Below are positions 25,610 to 32,938 of a stretch of 64,000 bases of DNA, piece after piece. The stretch lies in assembly GCF_030264295.1 (NCBI RefSeq), contig NZ_CP127173.1, positions 5,153,501 to 5,217,500 on the forward strand, written 5' to 3'. The position numbers and the translations under genes were made by a program. Origin of the DNA: Amycolatopsis nalaikhensis (GTDB lineage Bacteria > Actinomycetota > Actinomycetes > Mycobacteriales > Pseudonocardiaceae). Below the pieces are notes generated by a model that was not told the origin of the DNA, did no database searches, and saw only the letters and a list, made by a program, of their open reading frames with translations. Position 1 is the stretch's first letter. Each line of letters begins with the position of its first letter.

Positions 25610-26481
25610 GGCTTGCCCGAGGGACGCCGGTGGAGCAGGTCGAAGCGCGACCACATCGCCTCGGCCGCCTCGATGGACTCGCTGGTGCGCGCCGGGTCGA
25701 CCGCGGCCAGCTGGGCGACGATCGCCTGCGCCAGCGCCATGCCGGCGGTCAGGGACGGGAAGAACGTGACGCCTTCGGCGGGCACCATCAGCACGTGTTC
25801 GGCCGCGCCCGCCAGCGCCGGGCTCGCCGCGTCGGTGATCGCGAAGACGCGCGCGCCCCGGTGCTTCGCCTCGTTCGCCGCCTGGACCGTGCTCTCGTAC
25901 AGGCGCCAGAAGCTGATCGCCACCAGGACGTCGTCGCCGGTCATCTTCGCGGTCTGGTTCGCCAGTTCCGCGTCGCCCGCCGTCACCGCGTGGACGTCGT
26001 AGCCGGCCAGCCGCGCGTTGTGCGCCAGCGCGATCCCGACCGCCGCGTAGCTGCCGTCGGCGATCACCAGCGTCCGGCGCGCGGCGGCGATGGCGCGCGC
26101 GACCTCGCGGAGCACCTCTTCGTCGAAGCGCCGGTTCAGCAGCGCGAGGCTGTCGAGGTCGCGACGCAGGGAGGCCGAACCCGGCGAGTCGACGCCGCGG
26201 TGCTCTTCGGCGACCTGCGGGGCGCTCAGCGACGACATGTAGCGCGCCCGCAGCTCCTGCTGCAACGCCGGCCAGCCGGCGAAGCCGAGCGCCTGCGCCG
26301 TGCGCGTCACGGTCGCGACGTTGACCCCGGCGAGCTGGGCCAGCTCGGCCGTCGACCCGAAGGAGGCCCGCCTCGGCTGGGAGACCAGGACCTCCAGCAC
26401 GGCGGCCGATTTCGGCCGCAGCCCCCGCTCGGGCAGGCGGTCCCGCAGCCAGCCCTCGAAACCGTCGTCGGTCTCCGCCAC
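25606..26481 (-). CDS. RpiR-family regulator (HTH plus SIS domain)
   Basis: A 291-residue protein. The N-terminal HTH_6 domain has ASFGSTAELAQLAGVNVATVTRTAQALGFAGWPALQQEL. The C-terminal SIS sugar/phosphosugar-binding domain has VIADGSYAAVGIALAHNARLAGYDVHAV, DDVLVAISFWRLYESTVQAANEAKHRGARVFAITD. The start GTG 26481 has GGGAGGG upstream; the frame continues open to 26595 through the operator, which is unlikely to be coding. It divergently faces the MFS operon and has a palindromic operator between. Confidence 0.92.
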   Translation of the reverse strand: MAETDDGFEGWLRDRLPERGLRPKSAAVLEVLVSQPRRASFGSTAELAQLAGVNVATVTRTAQALGFAGWPALQQELRARYMSSLSAPQVAEEHRGVDSPGSASLRRDLDSLALLNRRFDEEVLREVARAIAAARRTLVIADGSYAAVGIALAHNARLAGYDVHAVTAGDAELANQTAKMTGDDVLVAISFWRLYESTVQAANEAKHRGARVFAITDAASPALAGAAEHVLMVPAEGVTFFPSLTAGMALAQAIVAQLAAVDPARTSESIEAAEAMWSRFDLLHRRPSGKP

Positions 26482-26527
26482 CTCGACCCTCCCTCGCTCC
26501 CGTAAACCGTAACGCAGGGTCGCCGTC

Positions 26528-26567
26528 TTGCAACGAACGTTGCAAAACTCGGAAAGTGCAGTATACG
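26528..26567 (+). promoter_or_regulatory. RpiR operator overlapping the MFS-operon promoter
   Basis: TTGCAACG-AA-CGTTGCAA (26528-26545) has perfect eight-base arms. Its right end TTGCAA (26540-26545) is placed 16 bases before TATACG (26562-26567), so the operator covers a good -35 box of the rightward promoter. Confidence 0.78.
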
Positions 26568-26609
26568 TTGTCCGCACTCCTCGACGCCCGGACACGGAAG
26601 GCGTTCCCC

Positions 26610-28001
26610 ATGACCCTGCTGGCGCGACTGGATCGGCTCCCGCTGAGCCGGCCCCACTACAAACTTCTGCTCATCGGCGGGCTCGGCTACACCTTCGACG
26701 GCATGGACTCGGCGGTCGTCGCCTTCCTGCTGCCCAGCGCCAAAGCGGCGTGGGGACTCGACAACGGCCAGCTCGGCCTGATCGGCTCCGCGACGCCGTT
26801 CGGCTTCCTCTTCGGCGCGATCGCGGCCGGCCTGCTCGGCGACCGCATCGGCCGCAAGAAGGTCATGATGTACGCGCTCGCGTTCTACGCGCTGTTCTCC
26901 GTCATCGCGTCCTTCTCGCCCAACTACGAGGTCTTCCTCGGCGCCCGCGTGCTGGCCGGGGCGGGGGCCGGCGCGGAAAGCGCGATCATCGCGCCGTTCC
27001 TGTCCGAGTTCGTCCCGGCCAAGCGGCGCGGCTGGTTCGTCGGCGCGCTCGCCGGGTTCTTCTCCTTCGGCTTCGTCGCGGCCGCGCTGATCGGGCGGTT
27101 CATCGTGCCGTCGTTCGACGAGGGCTGGCGCATCGCGCAGCTGGTCACCGCGCTGCCGATCGTGATGTTGCTGTGGTGGCGGCGGTCGCTGCCCGAGTCG
27201 CCGCGGTTCCTGCTCGCGAACGGCCGTGCCGCCGAGGCCGAACAGGTCGTCGCCAAGATCGAGCGCGACGTCGAGAAGGCCACCCGGACCCCGTTGCCGC
27301 CGGTGCCGGCCGCCGCCGCCCAGCCCGCGACGGAGACGCCGAAGGTCAACCTGCTGAGCGCGCTGAAGTTCCTGTGGAGCCCGGCGATGCGCCGCCGGAC
27401 GGCCGTGATCTGGACCGTCTGGTTCGTGATCACGTTCTCCTACTACGGCTTCTTCTCGTGGATCCCGACGCTGCTGGTGGAGCGCGGCATCACGGTGACG
27501 AAGAGCTTCGAGTTCTCGATCATCATCTACCTGGCCCAAGTGCCCGGGTACTTCTCGGCCGCGTGGCTGTCCGAACGGCTGGACCGCAAGCACACGATCG
27601 CGTTGTACCTGGCCGGGTCGGCGGTGAGCGCGTTCTGGCTGAGCCAGACGAGCGCGCCGTGGTCGATCACGCTCGCCGGGGCGGTGCTGTCGTTCTTCCT
27701 CAACGGCACCTACGCCGGGGTCTACTCGTACACGCCCGAGGTGTTCCCGACCTGGATCCGGGCCAGCGGCACCGGCCTGTCGAGCGCGTTCGGGCGGGTC
27801 GGCAGCATCCTCGCGCCGACGATCATCGGCCTGTCGGCGGCGAGCCTCGGGTTCGCGGGCGTGTTCGGCCTGACGACGGCCGTGCTCGCGGCCGGGGTGC
27901 TGTGCGTGCTCGTGTTCGGCCTGTCCACGGCGGGCCGGTCGCTGGAAGAACTGACCGAACACGGCGCGCCCAAGGCCGCCGCGAAGGAGATGACGAAGTG
28001 A
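26610..28001 (+). CDS. MFS transporter (sugar/aromatic-acid porter type)
   Basis: A 463-residue major-facilitator protein with twelve hydrophobic segments. Classical signatures are GLLGDRIGRKKVMMY in loop 2-3, SEFVPAKRRGWFVG after helix 4, and LPESPRFLLANGR at the end of the first half. These are of the metabolite:H+ and sugar porter groups. ATG 26610 is preceded by GGAAG. It starts the RpiR-controlled operon; its stop overlaps the GAF gene start. It presumably imports the compound broken down by the amidohydrolase and isomerase. Confidence 0.93.
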   Translation: MTLLARLDRLPLSRPHYKLLLIGGLGYTFDGMDSAVVAFLLPSAKAAWGLDNGQLGLIGSATPFGFLFGAIAAGLLGDRIGRKKVMMYALAFYALFSVIASFSPNYEVFLGARVLAGAGAGAESAIIAPFLSEFVPAKRRGWFVGALAGFFSFGFVAAALIGRFIVPSFDEGWRIAQLVTALPIVMLLWWRRSLPESPRFLLANGRAAEAEQVVAKIERDVEKATRTPLPPVPAAAAQPATETPKVNLLSALKFLWSPAMRRRTAVIWTVWFVITFSYYGFFSWIPTLLVERGITVTKSFEFSIIIYLAQVPGYFSAAWLSERLDRKHTIALYLAGSAVSAFWLSQTSAPWSITLAGAVLSFFLNGTYAGVYSYTPEVFPTWIRASGTGLSSAFGRVGSILAPTIIGLSAASLGFAGVFGLTTAVLAAGVLCVLVFGLSTAGRSLEELTEHGAPKAAAKEMTK

Positions 28002-28420
28002 GTTTGTCCACTGTGGAGGAACGGGTGCGCGCCGAGCTGGGCGTGCGGCTGTTCACCGTGCTCGCCTGGGTGCCGGAACGCCGGGCGCTGCGGCGGGTGC
28101 ACAGCAGCCACCCCGCGGAGTACCCGGTGGGCGGGGAGAAGACGGTCGAGGTCGCGGCGGGCTGGCTCGAACGCTGCATCGTCGGGCAGCGGCCGTACTT
28201 CGGCCCGGACCGCGCGGCGGTGCGGGAGATCTTCGCCGACCACGAGCTGATCGAGGGGCTCGGCTGCGGGTCGATCATCAACGTGCCCGTGGTGGCGGAC
28301 GGCCGGACGCTCGGGGTGCTGAACATCCTCGACGCGGAAGGCGCCTACGACGAGGGTTCGGTGGCGGTGGCGGAATCGCTCGCGCCACTGGCCGTGCCCG
28401 CGCTCCTGGAGGAAAAGTGA
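27998..28420 (+). CDS. Small GAF-domain protein
   Basis: A 140-residue single GAF domain: VRLFTVLAWVPERRALRRVHSSHPAEYPVGGEKT, YFGPDRAAVREIFADHELIEGLGCGSIINVPVVADGRTLGVLNILDAEGAY. The pattern resembles fRMsr-like and ligand-sensing GAF proteins, without obvious catalytic cysteines. It sits by GTGA overlaps between the MFS transporter and the amidohydrolase, so it is likely a sensor or an accessory protein in the same pathway. Confidence 0.85.
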   Translation: MSLSTVEERVRAELGVRLFTVLAWVPERRALRRVHSSHPAEYPVGGEKTVEVAAGWLERCIVGQRPYFGPDRAAVREIFADHELIEGLGCGSIINVPVVADGRTLGVLNILDAEGAYDEGSVAVAESLAPLAVPALLEEK

Positions 28421-29625
28421 CCTTGTTGCTGCGCAACGCCAAGCTGCTCGACCCGCGGTCGGGCGAGTACACCGAGGGCGACCTGCGGTGCGAGTCCGGC
28501 CGCATCGTCGAGACGGGGCCGAACCTGGCCGCGGCCGACGTCCGGACGATCGACGTCCGGGGCGCGGTGGTGCTGCCCGGGCTGGTGGACGCGCACGTGC
28601 ACGTCACGGCGTCGACGGCGGACCTGGGGTCGCTGCCGTCGACGTCGCCCTCGTACGTGGCCGCGCACAGCGCCCGCACGATGAGCCGCATGCTGGACCG
28701 CGGGTTCACGACGGTCCGCGACGCGTCCGGCGCGGACTACGGCCTCGCGGACGCCCAGGCGGAGGGGCTGTTCCGCGGCCCGCGGCTGTTGTTCTGCGGC
28801 CGGGCGCTGAGCCAGACGGGCGGCCACGGAGACAGCCGCACGAGGGGCGCGAACGCGAAGGACGACCACCCGTGCTGCGCGGGCTTGGGCCGGGTGGCGG
28901 ACGGAGTGGACGCGGTCCGCGCGGCGGCCCGCGACGAGCTGCGCAAGGGAGCGCACCACATCAAGGTGATGGCCTCGGGCGGCGTGGCATCCCCGACGGA
29001 CCGCATCGATTCGACGCAGTACTCGGCCGAGGAGCTGAGCGCGATCGTCGAGGAGGCCGCGGCGGCGAACCGTTACGTGGCGGCGCACGCGTACACGGCA
29101 CGAGCGGTGAACCGGGCACTGGAGCTGGGAGTCCGCTCGATCGAGCACGGAAACCTGCTGGACGACCGCAGTGTTTCGCTGTTCCTGGCGCACGACGCGT
29201 ACTTGGTGCCGACGCTGGTGACGTACTGGGCGTTGAAGGAGGAGGGCCGCGAGCACGGGCTGCCGGAGTCGTCCTGGCGCAAGGTGGACGAGGTGCTGGG
29301 CGCGGGCATGGCGGCTTTGGAGCGCGCGGCGCGCGGCGGCGTGAAGCTGGTGTACGGAACGGATCTGCTGGGCGGCATGCACCGGCACCAAAACCACGAG
29401 TTCCGGTTGCGGGCGGAAGTGCAGACACCACTGGAGGTCCTGCGCTCGGCGACGTCGACGGCGGCTGATCTCGTGAACATGACGGGCGAGATCGGGACGC
29501 TGAGCGTGGGGGCGTACGCGGATCTGCTGGTGGTGGCGGGAGATCCGCTGGAGGACATCGGGGTGTTGGCGGAGCCGAAGAACTTCACACACATCATCCA
29601 GGGCGGCGAGGTCGTTTCGGACTGA
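28417..29625 (+). CDS. Metal-dependent amidohydrolase (prolidase-like)
   Basis: A 402-residue amidohydrolase-superfamily protein. The metal site is seen in VDAHVHVTAS (HxH), the carboxylated-Lys position in HHIKVMASGG, then AAHAYTARAVNRALELGVRSIEHG and the Asp in LVYGTDLLGGMHRHQ. The C-terminus closes the small beta-domain (GAYADLLVVAGDPLED). Characterised relatives hydrolyse N-acyl amino acids, Xaa-Pro dipeptides or related amides. It is last in the RpiR-linked operon; GGAGG precedes the GTG start, which overlaps the previous stop. Confidence 0.92.
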   Translation: MTLLLRNAKLLDPRSGEYTEGDLRCESGRIVETGPNLAAADVRTIDVRGAVVLPGLVDAHVHVTASTADLGSLPSTSPSYVAAHSARTMSRMLDRGFTTVRDASGADYGLADAQAEGLFRGPRLLFCGRALSQTGGHGDSRTRGANAKDDHPCCAGLGRVADGVDAVRAAARDELRKGAHHIKVMASGGVASPTDRIDSTQYSAEELSAIVEEAAAANRYVAAHAYTARAVNRALELGVRSIEHGNLLDDRSVSLFLAHDAYLVPTLVTYWALKEEGREHGLPESSWRKVDEVLGAGMAALERAARGGVKLVYGTDLLGGMHRHQNHEFRLRAEVQTPLEVLRSATSTAADLVNMTGEIGTLSVGAYADLLVVAGDPLEDIGVLAEPKNFTHIIQGGEVVSD

Positions 29626-29631
29626 AGGCTT

Positions 29632-29662
29632 CCGAAGGCCACCTGGATGCGGTGGCCTTCGG
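29632..29662. terminator. Bidirectional hairpin terminator
   Basis: Perfect 12-base arms CCGAAGGCCACC and GGTGGCCTTCGG around a seven-base loop, in the gap between the convergent amidohydrolase and aldo/keto reductase genes. Confidence 0.8.
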
Positions 29663-29668
29663 GAGACC

Positions 29669-30739
29669 TCACCAGTTCCGGACGGCGGGCGCGTAACCCT
29701 CCGGCTTGTCACCGATCTTCAAGTCCGGCGTCACGACCCAGTTCTGGTACCCCGGCGTGAACATCCGGTACACCGACGCCGGGGGCACCGCGCTCGCCTC
29801 GTCCAGCGTCGCGCGCAGCTCGGCCGGAATCTCGAAGTCCAACGCCGCCATGCTCTTGGCCAGCTGGCCGGCGCTGCTCGCGCCGACGATCGCCGCGGCC
29901 ATACCCGGTTGGGTCGCCACCCAGTTGATCGCCACCTGGGCCATCGTCACGCCCAGCTTGCCCGCCACCTCGTCCAGCGGCTTCAGCAGCTGCCAGTCGC
30001 GCTCGGTCCAGGTCTGGGCGGCCGGGTCGGCCAGGCGGCCCGCGCCGCCGTCGCGGTACTTGCCCGTCAGGAACCCGCCCGCCAGGGGGCTCCACGCCGT
30101 GACGCCGAGGCCGAGGCTCTGGCCCATCGGCACGTGCTCGGTCTCGATTTCGCGCTGCACCAGCGAATACGGCAGCTGGAGGTTGACCATCGGCGTGAGC
30201 GCGTGCGCCTCGGCGATGCTCTGGGCCCGCGCGGCGTACCACGCCGGCACGTCGGACAGGCCCGCGTAGCGGATCTTGCCCGCGCGGACGAGGTCGTCGA
30301 ACGTGCGCACGACCTCCTCGACCGGCGTCAGGCGGTCCCACGTGTGCAGCAGGAACAGGTCGACGTAGTCGGTGCCCAGCCGCCGCAGCGACGCCTCGAG
30401 CGCGCGGATCATGTGCTTGCGCCCGTTGCCGCCCGCGTTGGGGTCGCCGGGGTCGACGCTGTTGGTGAACTTGGTCGTCAGCACGACCCGGTCGCGCACG
30501 TTCGCCTCGGCGATCAGCCTGCCGAGGATCGTTTCGCTTTCGCCCGCCGTGTAGAAGTCCGCCGTGTCGAGGAAGTTGCCGCCTTGGTCGAGGTACTCGC
30601 GGAAGATCGGGCGCACCTCGTCTTCGGTCTTGCCGTAGGCGGCGTGGAACCCGCCGGTGCCGAAGTTCATCGTGCCGAGCGCGAGCCTGCTCACGCGCAG
30701 CCCGGACCGGCCGAGGAGGTAGTACTGGTCGAGAGGCAT
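29669..30739 (-). CDS. Aldo/keto reductase
   Basis: A 356-residue NADPH-dependent AKR. Catalytic tetrad positions are visible in NFLDTADFYTAG (Asp, Tyr), LTTKFTNS (Lys) and LFLLHTWDRLTP (His). The C-terminal cofactor loop is AAIVGASSAGQLAKSM. The start ATG 30739 follows GGAG; the longer frame from 30814 is not supported. Length and sequence fit the AKR11/12-like oxidoreductases. No clear functional partner. Confidence 0.93.
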   Translation of the reverse strand: MPLDQYYLLGRSGLRVSRLALGTMNFGTGGFHAAYGKTEDEVRPIFREYLDQGGNFLDTADFYTAGESETILGRLIAEANVRDRVVLTTKFTNSVDPGDPNAGGNGRKHMIRALEASLRRLGTDYVDLFLLHTWDRLTPVEEVVRTFDDLVRAGKIRYAGLSDVPAWYAARAQSIAEAHALTPMVNLQLPYSLVQREIETEHVPMGQSLGLGVTAWSPLAGGFLTGKYRDGGAGRLADPAAQTWTERDWQLLKPLDEVAGKLGVTMAQVAINWVATQPGMAAAIVGASSAGQLAKSMAALDFEIPAELRATLDEASAVPPASVYRMFTPGYQNWVVTPDLKIGDKPEGYAPAVRNW

Positions 30740-30814
30740 GGAAATGCTCCTGGGAAAGGGAAGATCTCGTGTCCCCTTCACAGTGCCGAGCGGATTTTGG
30801 ACCCGCAAGTCCAA

Positions 30815-31217
30815 TCAGTGGTGACCGGCGCCGTCGGGGATGACGAAGCTGACGGTCTTGCTGTCCAGCACCTTGTGCGTCGGGTCGGCCAGGCCGATCC
30901 ACACCTTGTGCGGGCCCGGCGGCAGCGCCTGGATGATCAGCGGCTCGCCACTGCCGTCGGCCCAGTGCCACGACGCGTCGTCGACCGTGACGTGGATGTG
31001 CCCGATACGCGGCGACACGTCCAGGGCGCCCGTGCCGTAGACCGGGACGATCCGCAGGTTCTCGGCCCGGTACCGGATGACGACCAGGCCCATCGCCAGC
31101 TGCTCGGGCAGCGGCGCGTCGACGACCAGCGCGGGCGGCGGCTGCGACGCCAGCGGCACGACCGGCGCCGGGTCCCAGCCCGAAGGGGCAGTCGCCGCCG
31201 TGGAGGGCGACGGCGGG
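30815..31217 (-). pseudogene. DUF6130-type lipoprotein, 3' part split off by IS110
   Basis: The C-terminal remainder of a small secreted protein: LRIVPVYGTGALDVSPRIGHIHVTVDD, WHWADGSGEPLIIQALPPGPHKVWIGLADPTHKVLD. It resembles DUF6130 proteins, whose function is unknown. The open frame runs upstream through a Pro/Ser/Thr linker (PPSPSTAATAPSGWDPAP) and then meets a stop inside the IS terminus. It has no promoter of its own here. The matching signal-peptide half is at 32658-32738. Joining them across the element restores one frame. Confidence 0.75.
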
Positions 31218-31236
31218 GGGTGTCCCTATGTGGTTG

Positions 31237-32436
31237 TCAAGCCGCGGCGGGAGCGGGTTCGGGGTGTCGGTAGTGGGTGCCGTTGCGCAGCATGGCGTAG
31301 AGGACGTCGCAGCGGCGGCGGGCCAGGCAGATCAGCGCAGCGTTGTGTTTCTTGCCCTCGGCCCGCTTCCGGTCGTAGTAGGCCCTGCTGGTCGGGTCAG
31401 ACAACGCGGCGAAGGCGGCGAGGAAGAACGCGCGTTTGAGCTGGCGGTTGCCCGTCCGAGCGGGATGTTCGCCCTTGATGCTGGTGCCGGAGCTGCGGGT
31501 GACCGGGGCGATGCCCGCGTAGGCCGCCAGATGCCCCGAGCTGGCAAAGTTCGAGGCGTCGCCGACCTCGAGCAGGATGCGGGCTGCGGTCCTGACCCCG
31601 ACGCCGGGCATCGAAGTCAGGACCCCGGCAAGAGGGTGCGCATCAAGTATCCCCTCAACCTGCTCAGCGACCTGTTTCCGTTGCAGGAGAACCGTTTTGA
31701 GGCTGTCGGACAGCCGCGGCAGGACCGTGTCCGCGGCGGCGGTGCCCGGGACGGTGACGGTCTGCTCGCCCAGCGCGGTCATGATCGCCTCGACCAGCTT
31801 GTCGCCGAGGCGGGGCGCGTGGACTTTGGCGATGGCGGTGAGTTTGCGGCGGCCGGCCTTGGCGATGCCGGCCGGGCCGCCGCAGCGGGAGAGGATCTCC
31901 AGCACCGCTGGGTGGCTGATCCGCGGGCCGATGGCGTGTTCGAGAGCGGGGTGGATGCCGGTGAGCAGCCCACGGATCCGGTTGCTGATCCGGGTGGCTT
32001 CGCCGGCCAGGTCGTCGTCGAACCCGACCAGCACCTCCAGCTCCGCCAAGGCTTCGTCGCCGACATCGACCGGGCGCAGGGTGTGCGGCAGGGAGCGGGC
32101 GGCATCGGCGATGACGAACGCGTCCCGGGCATCGGTCTTCGCGCGACCCGGATAGAGGTCGGCGATGCGGCGCATGGCCAGGCCAGGCAAATACGCCACC
32201 TGGTGTCCTGCGGCGCGGGCGACCGCGACCGGCAACGCCCCGATCGTGGCGGGCTGATCGACCACGACCAGCAGCGGTCCGTGCGCGGCGAGCTTGTCGA
32301 ACAGGGCCTTCAGTTTGGGTTCGGTGTTGGGCAGCGGGCCGTCATGCAACCGCTTGCCGTCCGGGGCGAGGCCGACCGCATGATGGGCTTCCTTGCCGAC
32401 GTCCAAGCCGAGGAACACCCCGAAGCTGCTGCTCAT
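31237..32436 (-). CDS. IS110-family transposase (DEDD bridge-RNA recombinase)
   Basis: About 399 residues. The N-terminal RuvC-like DEDD domain has FLGLDVGKEAHHAV, LLVVVDQPATIG and GRAKTDARDAFVIADAAR. The C-terminal Transposase_20 domain has LTSMPGVGVRTAARILLEVGD, GHLAAYAGIAPVTRSSGTSIKGEHPARTGNRQLKRAFF, with the conserved catalytic Ser in the RSSGTS region. ATG 32436 is preceded by GGTGG; ATG 32481 in frame would add 15 residues. All catalytic motifs are present, so the enzyme looks functional. Confidence 0.93.
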   Translation of the reverse strand: MSSSFGVFLGLDVGKEAHHAVGLAPDGKRLHDGPLPNTEPKLKALFDKLAAHGPLLVVVDQPATIGALPVAVARAAGHQVAYLPGLAMRRIADLYPGRAKTDARDAFVIADAARSLPHTLRPVDVGDEALAELEVLVGFDDDLAGEATRISNRIRGLLTGIHPALEHAIGPRISHPAVLEILSRCGGPAGIAKAGRRKLTAIAKVHAPRLGDKLVEAIMTALGEQTVTVPGTAAADTVLPRLSDSLKTVLLQRKQVAEQVEGILDAHPLAGVLTSMPGVGVRTAARILLEVGDASNFASSGHLAAYAGIAPVTRSSGTSIKGEHPARTGNRQLKRAFFLAAFAALSDPTSRAYYDRKRAEGKKHNAALICLARRRCDVLYAMLRNGTHYRHPEPAPAAA

Positions 32437-32524
32437 CCACCAGCCGTTCGTTCGTCGCGTCGTGGTCACCGGGTTGGGCATCGATGGCCGGCACCCACGT
32501 TACGACGAGACCTACCTGGTGGTG

Positions 32525-32650
32525 GCCGTGTCCCTATCAGCGGTCCCTCGATGCCACCAGGCCCGGTGACACCACCCCCCGGATCATGCCTTCGACTGGG
32601 GGCGCAAGTCATGCCGGGCCTGGTGACCACAACTCCCTGGTCGGGAGCCA
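32525..32650 (-). ncRNA. Candidate IS110 bridge RNA
   Basis: Read on the minus strand, the non-coding DNA 5' of the transposase gives a terminal hairpin (CTCCC/GGGAG, 32633-32647). A perfect 11-base stem follows (32614-32624 with 32556-32566) and encloses a 47-base bulged loop with an inner C5/G5 stem. Downstream, ATAGGGACAC is also found at the element's right terminus. Bridge RNAs of IS110 elements have this order: 5' hairpin, target-binding loop, donor-binding loop with sequence shared with the element ends. Exact RNA ends are not determined. Confidence 0.6.
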
Positions 32651-32657
32651 CGAAAAA

Positions 32658-32738
32658 GGTAACGGGGGCGCTCGCTTCGGCCGAGCAGGCGGTGGCGAGC
32701 ACGACGACGGCGGCGAGGACTGTTGTGCGAAGGATCAT
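32658..32738 (-). pseudogene. DUF6130-type lipoprotein, 5' part (signal peptide) split off by IS110
   Basis: The first 27 codons encode a lipoprotein signal, MILRTTVLAAVVVLATAC with Cys18 in the lipobox, then SAEASAPVT. The frame then runs into the IS110 end. Its ATG lies eight bases after a conserved -10 box, so the original mRNA was probably leaderless. The remaining part of the gene is at 30815-31217. Confidence 0.75.
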
Positions 32739-32745
32739 GCGTCCG

Positions 32746-32805
32746 ACGCTAGGTGCGTCAAGATCGACTTCGCGCCCGTCGGATGACGCACTCGCTGTAC
32801 GTCAC
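32746..32805 (-). promoter_or_regulatory. LAL-regulon promoter 1 (disrupted DUF6130 gene)
   Basis: On the minus strand GTGACGTAC-N6-TGCGTCAT begins at 32805, followed by CCGACGGGCGCG. A -10-like CTAGCGT ends at 32746, its first base exactly 53 bases after the first base of the operator. The same spacing occurs at three other promoters in this region. Confidence 0.8.
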
Positions 32806-32811
32806 GGAAAA

Positions 32812-32926
32812 GCGCCCCAATGTGGCCTTCGGTGCGTGAGACGCAACCAAGGCGGCCTTGGGTGCGTGAGACGCAACCAAGGCGGCCTTGGGTGCGTGAG
32901 ACGCAACCAAGGCCGCCTTGGGGCGC
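32812..32926. repeat. Family B intergenic inverted-repeat array (3 x 30 bases plus ends)
   Basis: A 115-base element with outer arms GCGCCCCAA and TTGGGGCGC and three 30-base units around GCGTGAGACGC. It starts seven bases after LAL promoter 1 and ends 12 bases before the tannase stop codon, so it lies at the 3' end of the tannase gene. Confidence 0.92.
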
Positions 32927-32938
32927 TTGGGACCAGGC

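Larger units (their letters stand above)
31218..32657 (-). mobile_element. IS110-family insertion sequence interrupting a lipoprotein gene
   Basis: An element of about 1.44 kb, as usual for IS110. It contains one DEDD recombinase gene, a short right end (31218-31236) and a long structured 5' non-coding end (32437-32657). Boundaries are inferred to within a few bases from where the flanking DUF6130 frames resume. There is no terminal inverted repeat, as expected for the family. The transposase is full length, so it may be active and the insertion recent. The decamer GTGTCCCTAT occurs at the right end (31220-31229) and inside the 5' non-coding region (32528-32537). Confidence 0.85.

Noticed and set aside
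31220..32537. GTGTCCCTAT at both places as a target-site duplication bounding the IS
   Set aside because: IS110 elements normally make none. That boundary leaves the DUF6130 frame broken and a structured 120-base segment unexplained.
32812..32926. CRISPR-like array with 30-base period
   Set aside because: Units are inverted repeats with no unique spacers, only two or three per site, and there are no cas genes.
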